NCBI RefSeq assembly: GCF_000022545.1
Contig: NC_012883.1
Coordinates: forward strand, 620,001 to 684,000
Reading direction: 5' to 3'
From: Thermococcus sibiricus MM 739
Lineage (GTDB): Archaea; Methanobacteriota_B; Thermococci; Thermococcales; Thermococcaceae
Length of the DNA stretch: 64,000 nt
Below, one piece after another: positions 53,756 through 62,864 of this stretch. A program made the translations under genes and the position numbers. Under the pieces are notes generated by a model, which was given only the letters and a program-made list of their open reading frames with translations, was not told where the DNA came from and did not search any database. Numbering within the stretch: the first letter of the stretch is position 1; each line of letters opens with the position of its first letter.

Positions 53756-54523
53756 TCACCGTATCAACTCTCTCATCGAAACTATTTTAATTCCTTCTTC
53801 TTCGAGACGTTTTCGTAGATAGGCTGTTATCTCCACGGCTTTTGGATTGTCTCCATGGACGCATATTGTATCTGCTCTGAGCTCAACCCACTCTCCATTG
53901 ATCGATTTTACTCCTCCATCCTTTACCATGGAGATAACCCTCTCAGCTATTTCCTCTTTATTATGGATTACCGCACCTGGTTTTCTTCGTGAAACGAGGG
54001 TTCCATCAGGGTTGTAAGCTCTATCGGCAAAAACTTCATGGGCAACTTTTAGCCCCATTTCTTCTGCAATTTCTAAGGGTTTTGACATAGAAAGTCCGAC
54101 GAAGATTATGTTTTTATCAAAATCAGCTATTCCTTCGAGAACACCTATTGTAAGTTCCTCATCTCTAACGAGAGCATTATAAAGAGCTCCATGTGGTTTT
54201 ACATGCTGTAATGTTAATCCTTCAGCTTTTACAAATGCGTATAAGGCCCCAATCTGATACAAGATATAGTTTCTGGCCTCTTCCTTTGTAAGGTCCATGT
54301 ATCTTCTTCCAAATCCCATAAGATCAGGATATCCTGGATGAGCACCAACTTCAACATTCATGTCTTTTGCAAGTTTCACGGTCTTTCTCATTATTAAGGG
54401 ATCTCCTGCGTGCCATCCGCAAGCAATGTTGGCTGAGGTTATGTACTTCATAACCTCCTCATCGAGACCTAACTTATATCTTCCAAAACTCTCCCCAAGG
54501 TCTGAATTAAGGTCAATTTTCAT
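53756..54523 (-). CDS. pxpA: 5-oxoprolinase subunit A (LamB/YcsF family)
   Basis: The 255-residue protein starts with [12 protein letters not shown] and contains [11 protein letters not shown] and K-P-H-G-A-L-Y-N, all invariant in this family. It provides the cyclase-opening domain of the 5-oxoprolinase. GGTGAAAA precedes the ATG. Divergent from nob1 with about 60 bases between them. Confidence 0.93.
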   Translation of the reverse strand: MKIDLNSDLGESFGRYKLGLDEEVMKYITSANIACGWHAGDPLIMRKTVKLAKDMNVEVGAHPGYPDLMGFGRRYMDLTKEEARNYILYQIGALYAFVKAEGLTLQHVKPHGALYNALVRDEELTIGVLEGIADFDKNIIFVGLSMSKPLEIAEEMGLKVAHEVFADRAYNPDGTLVSRRKPGAVIHNKEEIAERVISMVKDGGVKSINGEWVELRADTICVHGDNPKAVEITAYLRKRLEEEGIKIVSMRELIR

Positions 54524-54585
54524 AGTTTTTCACCACTTCATAGATGAGACGATAAACCTTTAACTCTTTCTTCTAATTAAACCCC

Positions 54586-55071
54586 ATGTTGATTATAGAT
54601 GCAGCCATATTTATCCAAAGCATTGATGTGGAGGGCATTACAACCCCAAAAGTAATTGAGGAGGTTAAAGACCCAGAATCGAGGCTTTTACTGGAAAGTC
54701 TCATTAGTGCGGGCAAAGTTAGAGTCATGGTGCCCTCAAAGGATAGCATTGAAAAAGTTAAAGAAAAAGCTATTGAAACTGGTGAACTTGGAGAATTAAG
54801 TGATGCTGATATTGAAGTACTGGCTCTAGCCTATGAGCTTAGAGGAGAACTTTTTACTGATGATTACAACCTCCAAAATATTGCTGCTCTTCTGGGTCTA
54901 AAGTTCAGAACATTGAAAAGGGGAATAAAGAAAGTGATAAAATGGCGTTATGTCTGTGTAGGGTGTGGGAAGAAGTTTGAAACTCAGCCTTTGGATAATA
55001 TCTGTCCCGATTGTGGAAGCAAAGTTAGATTGCTCCCCAAAAAGAAGAGAAAAAGGCGTCAGCGCTCATAG
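54586..55071 (+). CDS. nob1: Ribosome maturation endonuclease Nob1
   Basis: The 161-residue protein has an N-terminal PIN domain ([23 protein letters not shown]) and a C-terminal zinc ribbon (C-V-G-C-G-K-K, C-P-D-C-G), ending in a basic tail. Nob1 cuts the 3' end of 16S rRNA precursor. The ATG lacks a ribosome binding site and appears leaderless, with TTTAACTC upstream. A possible box C/D RNA overlaps its end on the other strand. Confidence 0.93.
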   Translation: MLIIDAAIFIQSIDVEGITTPKVIEEVKDPESRLLLESLISAGKVRVMVPSKDSIEKVKEKAIETGELGELSDADIEVLALAYELRGELFTDDYNLQNIAALLGLKFRTLKRGIKKVIKWRYVCVGCGKKFETQPLDNICPDCGSKVRLLPKKKRKRRQRS

Positions 55072-55112
55072 GGCTCTTCATCAATCAGGTTTGATTCATC
55101 ATCATCCGCTAT
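55055..55112 (-). ncRNA. Candidate box C/D guide RNA, antisense to the nob1 end
   Basis: On the minus strand the order is ATGATGA (C, 55105-55099), ten bases, CTGA (D'), immediately TTGATGA (C'), fifteen bases, CTGA (D, 55062-55059). All four boxes match archaeal consensus, but D' and C' have no spacer, the first guide is short and I see only a weak terminal stem. The same stretch can be read as an open frame with no start codon. Evidence is modest. Confidence 0.35.
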
Positions 55113-55160
55113 TGTATTATTCTCATCTTGCCTTTTAACTTTCCCTCAAAAACTTTATAA

Positions 55161-55195
55161 GTAATGGTACCATTACCAAGTAATGGGGGCATTAC
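55161..55195. promoter_or_regulatory. Double palindromic operator of the AAA ATPase gene
   Basis: GTAATGGTACCATTAC (55161-55176) is a perfect 16-base palindrome, and GTAATGGGGGCATTAC (55180-55195) repeats its arms around GGGG. They lie between the TATA-like TTTATA (55153) and the ATG at 55198, so bound protein would cover transcription start and the ribosome binding site. Confidence 0.6.
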
Positions 55196-55197
55196 CT

Positions 55198-56292
55198 ATG
55201 CTGTTTGATCCAAGACCAAAGGAAAAGAGGGAAGACATATTCGATAGGGAACAAGAGATAGAAATGATAAAGAATTCTGCTAAGGAATATCCGATTACCC
55301 TTATTCTGGGAATAAGGCGGGTAGGAAAATCCTCTTTACTCAAAGTTGTGTTGAATGAATTGAAAAGCGGTATATACATAGATGTGAGGAAGCTTCATTT
55401 TGATTCCGGAGGATGGATAACAAATGAGTCTCTGCTGAAGGCCTTTGAAAATGGATTAAACTCTCTCAGTCATCCCATAAAAAGGGAAGTCTTTCAGTAC
55501 CTGAAAAGAGTGAAGGGAGTATCAATTGCAGGACTTCAATTAAACTTTGAACCTGAAGTCTCACTCTCAGAAATTTTGGAGGCATTAAATAAGCGCAGTA
55601 GGATTATCATAGCCTTTGATGAGGCCCAGTATTTGAGGTTCTATGGACGGAGAGGAGGAAAAGAGTTCTTAACCCTTGTGGCCTACGCATATGATAATCT
55701 GCCAAATATAAGTTTTATCTTTACAGGTTCTGAAATAGGGCTTTTGCATGATCTTATTGGCGTTTCAGATTATGAATCTCCCCTATACGGCAGGATATAC
55801 AATGAGATTACCATCTCTCCTTTTTCCAAGGAACTCTCAATTGAATTCTTGAGACAAGGATTCGTTGAAGCAGGGATAAAAATACGAGAGGAAGAAATAG
55901 AACACGCTGCAGAACTTTTGGGTGGAATTCCAGGATGGTTAGTAGAGTTTGGGTACAATTACATAAAAACGAAAAGTTTTGAAAATGCCATAAAAGGGGT
56001 AATAAGAAAAGCAGAAAAATTCCTCGAAGGTGAGTTAAGAGAACTTGAAAAGCGGAGTCCTAGGTATATCTTGGTGTTAAGAGCTATTTCAATGGGATTT
56101 GATAGATGGGCACTCATAAAAGAATTTTTGGAATCTAGGAGTGGCAAAATACCAAATTCGCGATTGGCTGCCATCTTAGAGGGTCTTCAAAAGATGAGTT
56201 GGATTAATGCAGAATATAGAGATGGGGGGAAGAGATATAAAATAATTGATCCAGTTATTGAGAGGGTTATTAAAGAGCGTTTTAACCTCTAA
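55198..56292 (+). CDS. Archaeal AAA-type ATPase (PF01637 family)
   Basis: The 364-residue protein starts M-L-F-D-P-R-P-K-E-K-R-E-D and has Walker A G-I-R-R-V-G-K-S-S near residue 40, Walker B I-I-A-F-D-E-A-Q-Y and a C-terminal winged-helix. Many paralogues exist in Pyrococcus and Thermococcus genomes, often under palindromic operators; their cellular role is unknown. I choose the ATG at 55198. The 3' end overlaps the HAD gene by 11 bases. Confidence 0.88.
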   Translation: MLFDPRPKEKREDIFDREQEIEMIKNSAKEYPITLILGIRRVGKSSLLKVVLNELKSGIYIDVRKLHFDSGGWITNESLLKAFENGLNSLSHPIKREVFQYLKRVKGVSIAGLQLNFEPEVSLSEILEALNKRSRIIIAFDEAQYLRFYGRRGGKEFLTLVAYAYDNLPNISFIFTGSEIGLLHDLIGVSDYESPLYGRIYNEITISPFSKELSIEFLRQGFVEAGIKIREEEIEHAAELLGGIPGWLVEFGYNYIKTKSFENAIKGVIRKAEKFLEGELRELEKRSPRYILVLRAISMGFDRWALIKEFLESRSGKIPNSRLAAILEGLQKMSWINAEYRDGGKRYKIIDPVIERVIKERFNL

Positions 56293-56728
56293 GCGTTGCT
56301 ATTAGTCGTTTTTCGTTCAGCAGCAGATTAATGGCATCTTTAACATCCTTAACCATCACATCACTCGCCAGCAAAGCCTCAACACTTGCTCCCTCTTCTC
56401 CTATTACACAAATAGCAAGTTCAGCGTTTTCAAGCATTCTAACGTCGTTGTTTCCATTGCCTACACCAATGTAAGGCTCATATTTAAGGGCCTTTTGAAG
56501 CTTTTCGTTGCCATCTTTTACCAGTTCTATCTTTACATCAAGTTCATTGAATTCATCTTTCAATGTTCCGAATGTATCGGAACTTAATACAACGATTTCA
56601 TATTTTTCACTAAGTTTTCTCAAAAGTTCTTTAATGTTCTTTCTTACCTTTCCCTCAACTCCCAGAGTTCCATTCAAATCAAATATAACTGTCTTTGCTA
56701 TTATCCTCCCATAGTTCGGGATCTCCAT
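56282..56728 (-). CDS. HAD-superfamily phosphatase-like protein (soluble P-type ATPase-like)
   Basis: The 148-residue protein has motif I V-F-D-L-N-G-T-L in which the second Asp is Asn, motif II V-L-S-S-D, and motif IV G-N-G-N-N-D-V-R-M. It resembles P-domains of P-type ATPases without membrane parts. The D-to-N change at motif I is common in this small group and suggests altered catalysis. GGTGAAAAT precedes the ATG. Divergent from the flavoprotein. Confidence 0.85.
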   Translation of the reverse strand: MEIPNYGRIIAKTVIFDLNGTLGVEGKVRKNIKELLRKLSEKYEIVVLSSDTFGTLKDEFNELDVKIELVKDGNEKLQKALKYEPYIGVGNGNNDVRMLENAELAICVIGEEGASVEALLASDVMVKDVKDAINLLLNEKRLIATLRG

Positions 56729-56784
56729 ATTTTCACCACTTAAGGTTTGGCAAAAATACTTAAAACTTTGTTCTCGAACTTTGG

Positions 56785-57321
56785 ATGGTGGCAGCGTTGA
56801 GAATTGCGTGGGGGTTCAGTGGTGCAGGACATTTGCTCCTGGAAAGTGTCGATGTACTGGAACACTTAAAGGATCACCATGAGGTTAAGGTGTTCCTTTC
56901 TTCAGCGGGTGAAGAAGTAGCCAGGATTTATGGGGTTCTTGAAAGAATAGGTAATTTTCCCCTTGTAAGGGAGTCGAAACAAGGACATGCATTTCCATCA
57001 TGTGGTTCTTTCAATTTAGGTAAGTTTGACGTTTTTGTAATCTCTCCAGCGACATCTAATACGGTGGCCAAAATAAGACTTGGAATTGCGGATTCTCTTC
57101 TTTCATGCTGTGCTTCGCAGGCCTTAAAAAGCAAAGTTCCTTTGATAATGGTTCCTACAGATTCAAAACCTGTTGTCGAGACAAAGGCACCTAATGGTAA
57201 GGTTTTCAAAATATATCCGAGGAAAGTGGATCTTGAGCATATTAGGGCCTTGAAAGAGGAAGGAGTGGTAATATTAGAGCATCCCTACGAAGTAGAGAAT
57301 ATTTTGGAACGATTTCTGTGA
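56785..57321 (+). CDS. Archaeoflavoprotein AfpA-like
   Basis: The 178-residue protein has the flavoprotein fold of the UbiX/dihydromethanopterin reductase group: W-G-F-S-G-A-G-H-L near residue 8, V-I-S-P-A-T-S-N-T-V-A-K and P-T-D-S-K-P-V. It binds FMN and is redox-active in archaea. There is no clear ribosome binding site; TACTTAAAAC about 25 bases upstream suggests a leaderless start. It overlaps the end of the broken protein gene on the other strand. Confidence 0.75.
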   Translation: MVAALRIAWGFSGAGHLLLESVDVLEHLKDHHEVKVFLSSAGEEVARIYGVLERIGNFPLVRESKQGHAFPSCGSFNLGKFDVFVISPATSNTVAKIRLGIADSLLSCCASQALKSKVPLIMVPTDSKPVVETKAPNGKVFKIYPRKVDLEHIRALKEEGVVILEHPYEVENILERFL

Positions 57322-59341
57322 ACATAGTAAAATCTTCCATCTTTTGTAACTGTAACATAGTCTGGCGTGTATTTAGACCCATAATAGAGATTACGTCCAT
57401 CGAGCCTGTACCATAAACTTCTTGCTGCTTCAAGTTTGTTTAAATCTTCAAGTACGCTTAGGTCCCCCTCTTGTATTTTTTCTAGGAGATCTTGTACATA
57501 CTCTTTGCTTATGTTAAAAGTTACGTAAGAAGCAAAAAACTCGTAGCCGGTGATGAGTTCTTTCATGAGATTTTTATACGGATATGCAGGAGTTACGCGG
57601 AGGTTAAAATGTCTGTAGAATTCTTCAACGGAGACCATATCTGGCCTGTATGGAAGTATTCCAAGAACCAGCATCTCTACAGTGTCATCATAATATGTAG
57701 AAAACCAATCAGGATCATAAGGATAGAAGAGATTATCATTCTGGATATAGGGGTCTTTTCCCAATGCATAAATTCCTCTGTAATTGCTTCCTACCAGAAG
57801 GGGGATATCCCATATAACAATGACCTCTGAATGATCCAGTCGCCAGCCACTTATACTTGCGGGTACCTGAAGGGCCCATGCTTTTAGATTGAAGTCCAGG
57901 AAAAGGTTGTTCATAAGTACTACTTGTGTCTCTCCATCATATCCACAGATGGAGGAGCTCAGGGTTTTTATGTAAGGCATATCATATGAGTGCACATAGC
58001 TGTTTACAAAATACACAATATGAAGAGGGTTATTGAATAGAATGGGAGGGGTTTGTGGTAGAATTTGAAAAGATCTCTTTTTGCTTTCTCGTAAAAGAAT
58101 TCCATTGCACCATCAAATTTCATTTTTCCATATCTGTCAAATCCCAAGTATGGATAAACGATCTTGTAAATCTGCAGAGGCTTGTATTTGGCCGCATAGC
58201 GCCACATCTTTGTGAGTTCTTCTTTAGTGTAAGGCTGGGCGTTCTGGAACTCTTCGCCACTCCCATCAAACTTTATTTCGAAGATTTCAGGGTAGTGGGA
58301 GAAGTCAATTTTTGCAGAGTGTTTGTTCCCTTTTGCATCCATACCTGTGACTGTTACATTGTATTCTCCCCATTCTTGTTCAAACTCTATGGCACCGATA
58401 TATGTAAGGGAATTGGTGGAAATCGGAAGAGCAATTGTTTTTGCTCCTATTTTGATGACTATTTCCTTTGGAACATTTACATTGTCTTTTACCGTGAAAC
58501 TTACTCTGATATTCTCTCCTTCACTTGTTACAACACCCCATATTTTTGGAGGCGTTGTGTCTTTTTGGCGTTCTTGTACAAATTTATCCCAGCTTGTTTC
58601 GATATTAGTTGCATCAAAGTGTCTTGAATTTTCAACGAACCATTCTCTAAACGTTTGGTTCATAAAGAATCTTTCTCTAACCGAGTTGAGGCTATCTAAA
58701 AACTCTTCTATCTCGTGGGGTTCAAAACCATCTAGAATGCCTTGAGCATTGTCTATTGCTATTATAATGTCGGGTGGAAGTTCATATAGGTTCATGTAGA
58801 GCAGCTTTACTATGGCTATATAGTCTTGGAGGCTTTTTACTTCGTAAATGTTTTTTGAGTTCTCTATCCCATTCTTAATTCTCGGGGGTAATTTCTCGTA
58901 GGTCTTGAGAAACTCATTTACCTGAGACTTAAATATCATCACCCTGTTTGAGAAGTCCTCAAGGGTATATGGACTCTCGGAGAACAGAAAGCGCACCATG
59001 TCATCTCAGAGAGGAAGGGGGACTTTTTCTAATATCTCACTAACTTGTTCGCTTAGATTTGCGAGGAGTAAGGGGTTGTCAGTCTCCACCTCATCAAAAA
59101 GACTTGTACGATACTTGTAAAGGGGATAAATCTTGAGCACCACGATTTTTTCCTCTTCGCTTAGCTTATTGTCATTGAGAAAACCAAGTTTTTCGGCAAT
59201 AAGTATGTTCTCTTGCTCCTCTTCCGGTGGTAGATGGGGAGGTGGCTGAACTGCTCTCATACTCCAGAAGAGAAATACCAAGTATGCTAAAAACAGGATA
59301 ATAATGAGTTTTCCAGCATCCAGTTTAAACTTTTTTTGCAT
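57285..59341 (-). pseudogene. Large membrane-anchored extracellular protein gene, split in three
   Basis: Three adjacent frames appear to be one gene of about 680 codons. The first (59341-59006) starts with a membrane anchor and ends at TGA 59008-59006. The second (58999-58004) is in the same frame, two codons after that TGA, and contains an Ig-like region (T-P-P-K-I-W-G-V-V). The third (58016-57285) is in another frame, and the sequence before its start still reads well (P-P-I-L-F-N-N-P-L-H-I-V-Y-F-V-N-S), so one base has been lost or gained near 58070. No family recognised. CGA to TGA would explain the first break. Confidence 0.7.
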
Positions 59342-59429
59342 GTATTACTTTTCCTTAACCTTCCTTATCTATTTTTCCTTTCTCAAAATTTAAATATTAG
59401 AGACGATTATTTTACAAAGGTGGTGAAGT

Positions 59430-59846
59430 ATGAAAATAATCCGCTTTGGAGTTTCAATGCCAGAAGATTTATTGGAAAAATTTGACACGATAATGGAAGA
59501 GAAGGGATACGCTAACAGAAGTGAGGCCATAAGGGATTTAGTAAGGGATTTCATAGTTAGACATGAGTGGGAAGAGGGGGATAAAGAAGTGGCAGGCACT
59601 ATAACGATAGTCTACAACCACGATGAGGCCGATGTTGTGAAGGAGCTTTTGGACATGCAGCATGATTATGTGAACGAGATTATATCAAGTCTTCACGTGC
59701 ATATGGATGAACATAACTGTCTTGAAGTTATCGTTGTTAAAGGAAAGGGCAGCAGGGTGAAAACGATTGCTGAGAGACTAATCAGCTTAAAAGGGGTGAA
59801 GCATGGGAAGCTCGTCATGACCACCACTGGCAAAGAGCTGGTATGA
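59430..59846 (+). CDS. nikR: NikR-family nickel-responsive regulator
   Basis: The 138-residue protein has the ribbon-helix-helix N-terminus ([16 protein letters not shown]) and the ACT-like nickel-binding C-terminus. Ligands His78, His89, His91 and Cys97 are two later than in E. coli NikR (76, 87, 89, 95). GGTGGTGA precedes the ATG. No nickel transporter is next to it, so the regulated genes lie elsewhere. Confidence 0.94.
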
Positions 59847-59889
59847 AAAAGCTTATAAATTTCCCTATTATCAACACCTCTGGGTGTGT

Positions 59890-59966
59890 GCCGGGGTAGC
59901 CTAGCTCGGTAGGGCGGCGGACTCGTAATCCGCAGGTCCCGGGTTCAAATCCCGGTCCCGGCTCCA
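59890..59966 (+). tRNA. tRNA-Thr(CGU)
   Basis: The acceptor GCCGGGG (59890-59896) pairs with TCCCGGC, the anticodon loop reads CTCGTAA (CGU) between GCGGA and TCCGC, the T loop is TTCAAAT, and CCA is encoded at 59964-59966. No intron. Its 3' half is the attachment site of an integrated element: a split integrase reads into it from the right. Confidence 0.95.
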
Positions 59967-60314
59967 CAAGTTTGTATTCCTCATAAACTTCACTTCTTCC
60001 CCAAAAATAAACCACCTGAGCAGGGCGTTAATAAGTCTGGACTTGTTAAAAGGAAAACTCTCAAGAGCTTCGAACACATCCTCATCTAGAGTCACGTGAG
60101 TGCGTGTCTTTCCCTTTTTCTTGTGTGAATCTCCCGAGTGAGAGCCTTTTTTATTAGTGGTCACTTGGTCATTTTTGCCCAGAAGGTGAATTAATAAGAG
60201 TTCTTTTTCTATTCCGCTCCTAACATGTACTTCTTCAACCTTGGAGAGACCTACAAATCCTCTATCCTCCACCAACCCTAAAGCGTTGGTCCTGACATTA
60301 GTAGTTATTTTCAA
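59901..60314 (-). pseudogene. N-terminal half of an SSV-type integrase, int(N), ending in tRNA-Thr
   Basis: The frame starts at a TTG near 60314 (GGCGGG upstream) and runs into the tRNA-Thr gene antisense, ending at 59901. It contains a ribbon-helix-helix-like segment (T-H-V-T-L-D-E-D-V-F-E-A-L) and finishes with S-R-D-R-D-L-N-P-G-P-A-D-Y-E-S-A-A-L-P, which is the tRNA read in reverse, a familiar feature of integrase genes split by insertion into a tRNA. Its partner is at 62865-63388. The match to int(N) is by position and this tail. Confidence 0.6.
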
Positions 60315-60731
60315 CCCGCCATACCATTCATCTATAAAATAGACATAAGGGTTTATAACCCACGTTTTGTCCTGCCTCCCGGTACTCCTTGGACATCACC
60401 TTTGAGTGAGTTGCCTCTCCGTTAACTCACCAAGTTTTTCATTTCGAGGTCTTCTAGTAGTTGGTTTGGTCCAGCTCTCCTTCCCGAAAGAAGCCAAATA
60501 CAGGGAGTTCAACTTTATGTGTAGGGAGGAAGTTTTTTGATGATGCGGAGACTTCATTAAACTTACCCTGATTTTTCTTTGTTTTTGATATAAAGTCATC
60601 TCCGGGGCGCAATGTTTAGTATTGATAAAGAGGATTAAAATGGCTTCACTATTTCCTTCCTAGGGTTTTGTGTTTAGTGGTTCAAGTTTTTAATGGCACA
60701 AAAGTTTAATATACATCTATGTCATTCCTAC
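60315..60731. other. Largely non-coding remnant of the integrated element
   Basis: I see no certain gene. A 67-codon frame (60599-60396, minus) has an odd, Lys/Arg/Ser-rich product and no good start signal. The inverted segments GAGTGAGTT (about 60400) and AACTCACC (about 60424) recur near 63375-63420. A TATA-like GTTTAATATA at about 60703 is probably the promoter of the lipoprotein gene. Confidence 0.35.
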
Positions 60732-62594
60732 ATGGTGGATATATTGAGGAAAAAACATGCTCTTTTTGTAATACTGCTCGTAACAATGACGCTTCTTAGC
60801 AGTGCATGCATCCAAAAACCTGGGGGAGAAGAACCTACGGTTTCTTCCTCAACAAACCCTGAGGATAACGATGGGCTGAGCTTTGATGAAGAGCAGAAAT
60901 ATGGAACTGATCCTTCTAATCCGGATACAGATGGAGACAAGATAATTGATGGGGATGAAGTCCACAAATATCATACAGATCCGCTCAAAGTTGACTCGGA
61001 TGAAGATGGACTTACGGATTATGAGGAACTTTTTGAATACAACACAAATCCCCTTGACGTTGATACTGATGGTGATGGGCTTCGTGACAATGTTGAGGTA
61101 GAAAAAGGTACAGATCCCACCTTAGAAGATACTGATGGTGACAATATAGTGGATGCGGATGAAGTAAATACCTACTTCACAAACCCATTATCGCAGGACA
61201 CGGATGGGGATGGACTCACAGACTATGCGGAAATATTCACCTACAACACGAGCCCAACAACAGAAGACAGTGACGGTGATGGGATGGATGATTCAGCAGA
61301 GCTTGAACTAAAAACGAATCCACTATTAGAAGATACGGACAATGATAGGTTATGGGATGGGGAGGAGCTTGTAAAATACCACACAGACCCGTTGAATCCC
61401 GATTCTGATGATGATGGTTTGCTAGATGGGCATGAAATAGTTTTTGAAACTAACCCCCTAAAAGTTGATAGTGACAGAAATTATCTGGTTGATAGCGATG
61501 GAGATTATCTACCTGACGGTTACGAGGTAAAGATTGGGACGAATCCAGCACATGATTGGAGGTATAAGTATGAGGAAGAAGCATTCAAAGCGGGATTGAG
61601 CAAACTTCTCAGAAAAGAAGTAAGTCCAGTGTCAAAACAATTTATGGAATACAACACCACTTTGGACAGGGCTTGGGCGATTCTTGAATGGATTGACGAG
61701 AACATACAATACAACTATACCAAACTTGACCTCATTGAAGAGATGGTATACAATTGGAGCACCCTTTCAGGGCATGAACGCGAGCTTTACAAGAAGCTGA
61801 CGAGACTCCAAGCAGCCAACGATACTATTTATCGCAAAAGTGGGATTTGTGGTGATTATGCAATCCTGACAGCAGCTCTACTCCTTGAGTCAAATATAAG
61901 CCCAGTGTACATGCTGGATATCAACTATAAAGATAAAGAGGTCGGACATAACACCGTGGCAATAAAAATTGATAGCGAATACTTCGTCCTAGATCAGCAC
62001 CTTCCAATGAAGCCTATTGGGAATTACTACTGGGATTCCTTAAGAGCAGAAATGGGAGAAATCGCCAATGTAACCTTTTACATAATTAAACTTGATGAAA
62101 ATGGCGAACCGATAATTTACTCTAACTGGATTTGGACTGGGAAGTTCATGAAGAAAAAAGCATACACTATGACGGAGAAAGATATTGACTTCATTATAGA
62201 ACTCACAAAACAAAAGTTCCTGGAGCTGTACCCTGACTATAGAGAGGATGAGAGGTTAAAACAAAACGCAGAAACACAGTTGAAGTCCATAAAATCGACC
62301 AATGAGACTACAAAAATGTCTTTACCCTCTGGTTTTACCAAAGGCTGGACATTGTGGCGGTATTACGAGTATTTTGCACTTTACTATCATCCAGCAATAG
62401 GGGAAAAGCTTATAGAGGACTACTGGCCAATTCCAGCATTTCTTAAGGATAACTGGAAAGAGGTAATTGAGCAATGTGACAAGTTTTACCTAATCATGGA
62501 TGCTGATGAAAACAATGTGATCATTATTAAAGACTCTACGGGGGACGCGTTCAAAATCCCGAGGATTGTAATGGTGATGGAAATTGCAAAATAA
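60732..62594 (+). CDS. Lipoprotein with Asp-rich calcium-type repeats and transglutaminase-like domain
   Basis: The 620-residue protein begins with a signal peptide and lipobox L-L-S-S-A-C (Cys26). Residues about 40-270 hold roughly nine repeats of D-T-D-G-D-G-L-x-D type as in thrombospondin type-3 calcium-binding repeats. Then comes a transglutaminase-like cysteine-protease fold with C373 (S-G-I-C-G-D-Y-A), H406 (V-G-H-N-T-V) and D421 (V-L-D-Q-H-L-P). It should sit outside the cell on the membrane. The start could be ATG 60732 or TTG 60744 (GGTGG upstream). It lies between the two integrase halves. Confidence 0.85.
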   Translation: MVDILRKKHALFVILLVTMTLLSSACIQKPGGEEPTVSSSTNPEDNDGLSFDEEQKYGTDPSNPDTDGDKIIDGDEVHKYHTDPLKVDSDEDGLTDYEELFEYNTNPLDVDTDGDGLRDNVEVEKGTDPTLEDTDGDNIVDADEVNTYFTNPLSQDTDGDGLTDYAEIFTYNTSPTTEDSDGDGMDDSAELELKTNPLLEDTDNDRLWDGEELVKYHTDPLNPDSDDDGLLDGHEIVFETNPLKVDSDRNYLVDSDGDYLPDGYEVKIGTNPAHDWRYKYEEEAFKAGLSKLLRKEVSPVSKQFMEYNTTLDRAWAILEWIDENIQYNYTKLDLIEEMVYNWSTLSGHERELYKKLTRLQAANDTIYRKSGICGDYAILTAALLLESNISPVYMLDINYKDKEVGHNTVAIKIDSEYFVLDQHLPMKPIGNYYWDSLRAEMGEIANVTFYIIKLDENGEPIIYSNWIWTGKFMKKKAYTMTEKDIDFIIELTKQKFLELYPDYREDERLKQNAETQLKSIKSTNETTKMSLPSGFTKGWTLWRYYEYFALYYHPAIGEKLIEDYWPIPAFLKDNWKEVIEQCDKFYLIMDADENNVIIIKDSTGDAFKIPRIVMVMEIAK

Positions 62595-62629
62595 TCTTCT
62601 CCTTTTGTTTTCAATAATGTCCCAATTTT

Positions 62630-62840
62630 TCACGGTGATAACCCGATCCTAGATTTGAAGCAACTTAAGGAGCCCCACTCATTAGGCTGGAGTATCAAGT
62701 CGAGCCTAGACAATGTTATCAGTAGGATTATGATGTAGAACGCTAATCCGGCTGTGAAAAAAATCCAAACCCAAACTTAAACCCCATCGTATTAGCAAAA
62801 GCTAAGCCTGAGAATATCACATGAAAGTATGAGAAACTTG
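62630..62840 (-). pseudogene. Remnant of a small membrane protein gene
   Basis: On the minus strand two frames give S-Y-F-H-V-I-F-S-G-L-A-F-A-N-T-M-G-F-K-F-G and then, after a one-base shift near 62750, F-T-A-G-L-A-F-Y-I-I-I-L-L-I-T-L-S-R-L-D, ending at TGA 62630-62632. Hydrophobic helices suggest a lost polytopic protein. No start codon or family is evident. Confidence 0.35.
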
Positions 62841-62864
62841 CACTAAAAAGATGTAAAGTGTGGC

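Noticed and set aside
55072-55150. A coding-like acidic frame on the minus strand after nob1
   Set aside because: There is no start codon after the upstream stop. The box C/D reading of the same bases is at least as good.
59006-59008. TGA read as selenocysteine in the split surface protein
   Set aside because: Thermococcales are not known to use selenocysteine, no SECIS-like element is seen and a second break follows; a nonsense mutation is simpler.
60396-60599. A 67-codon minus-strand frame between tRNA-Thr and the lipoprotein gene
   Set aside because: The product has no recognisable motif, the GAG before the ATG is too close to serve as a ribosome binding site, and the surrounding region is decayed.
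61065-61450. Repetitive GATxxxGATGG-type DNA that might suggest a CRISPR or satellite array
   Set aside because: It encodes the Asp-rich protein repeats of the lipoprotein in frame. No CRISPR-type repeat and spacer pattern was found anywhere in the window.
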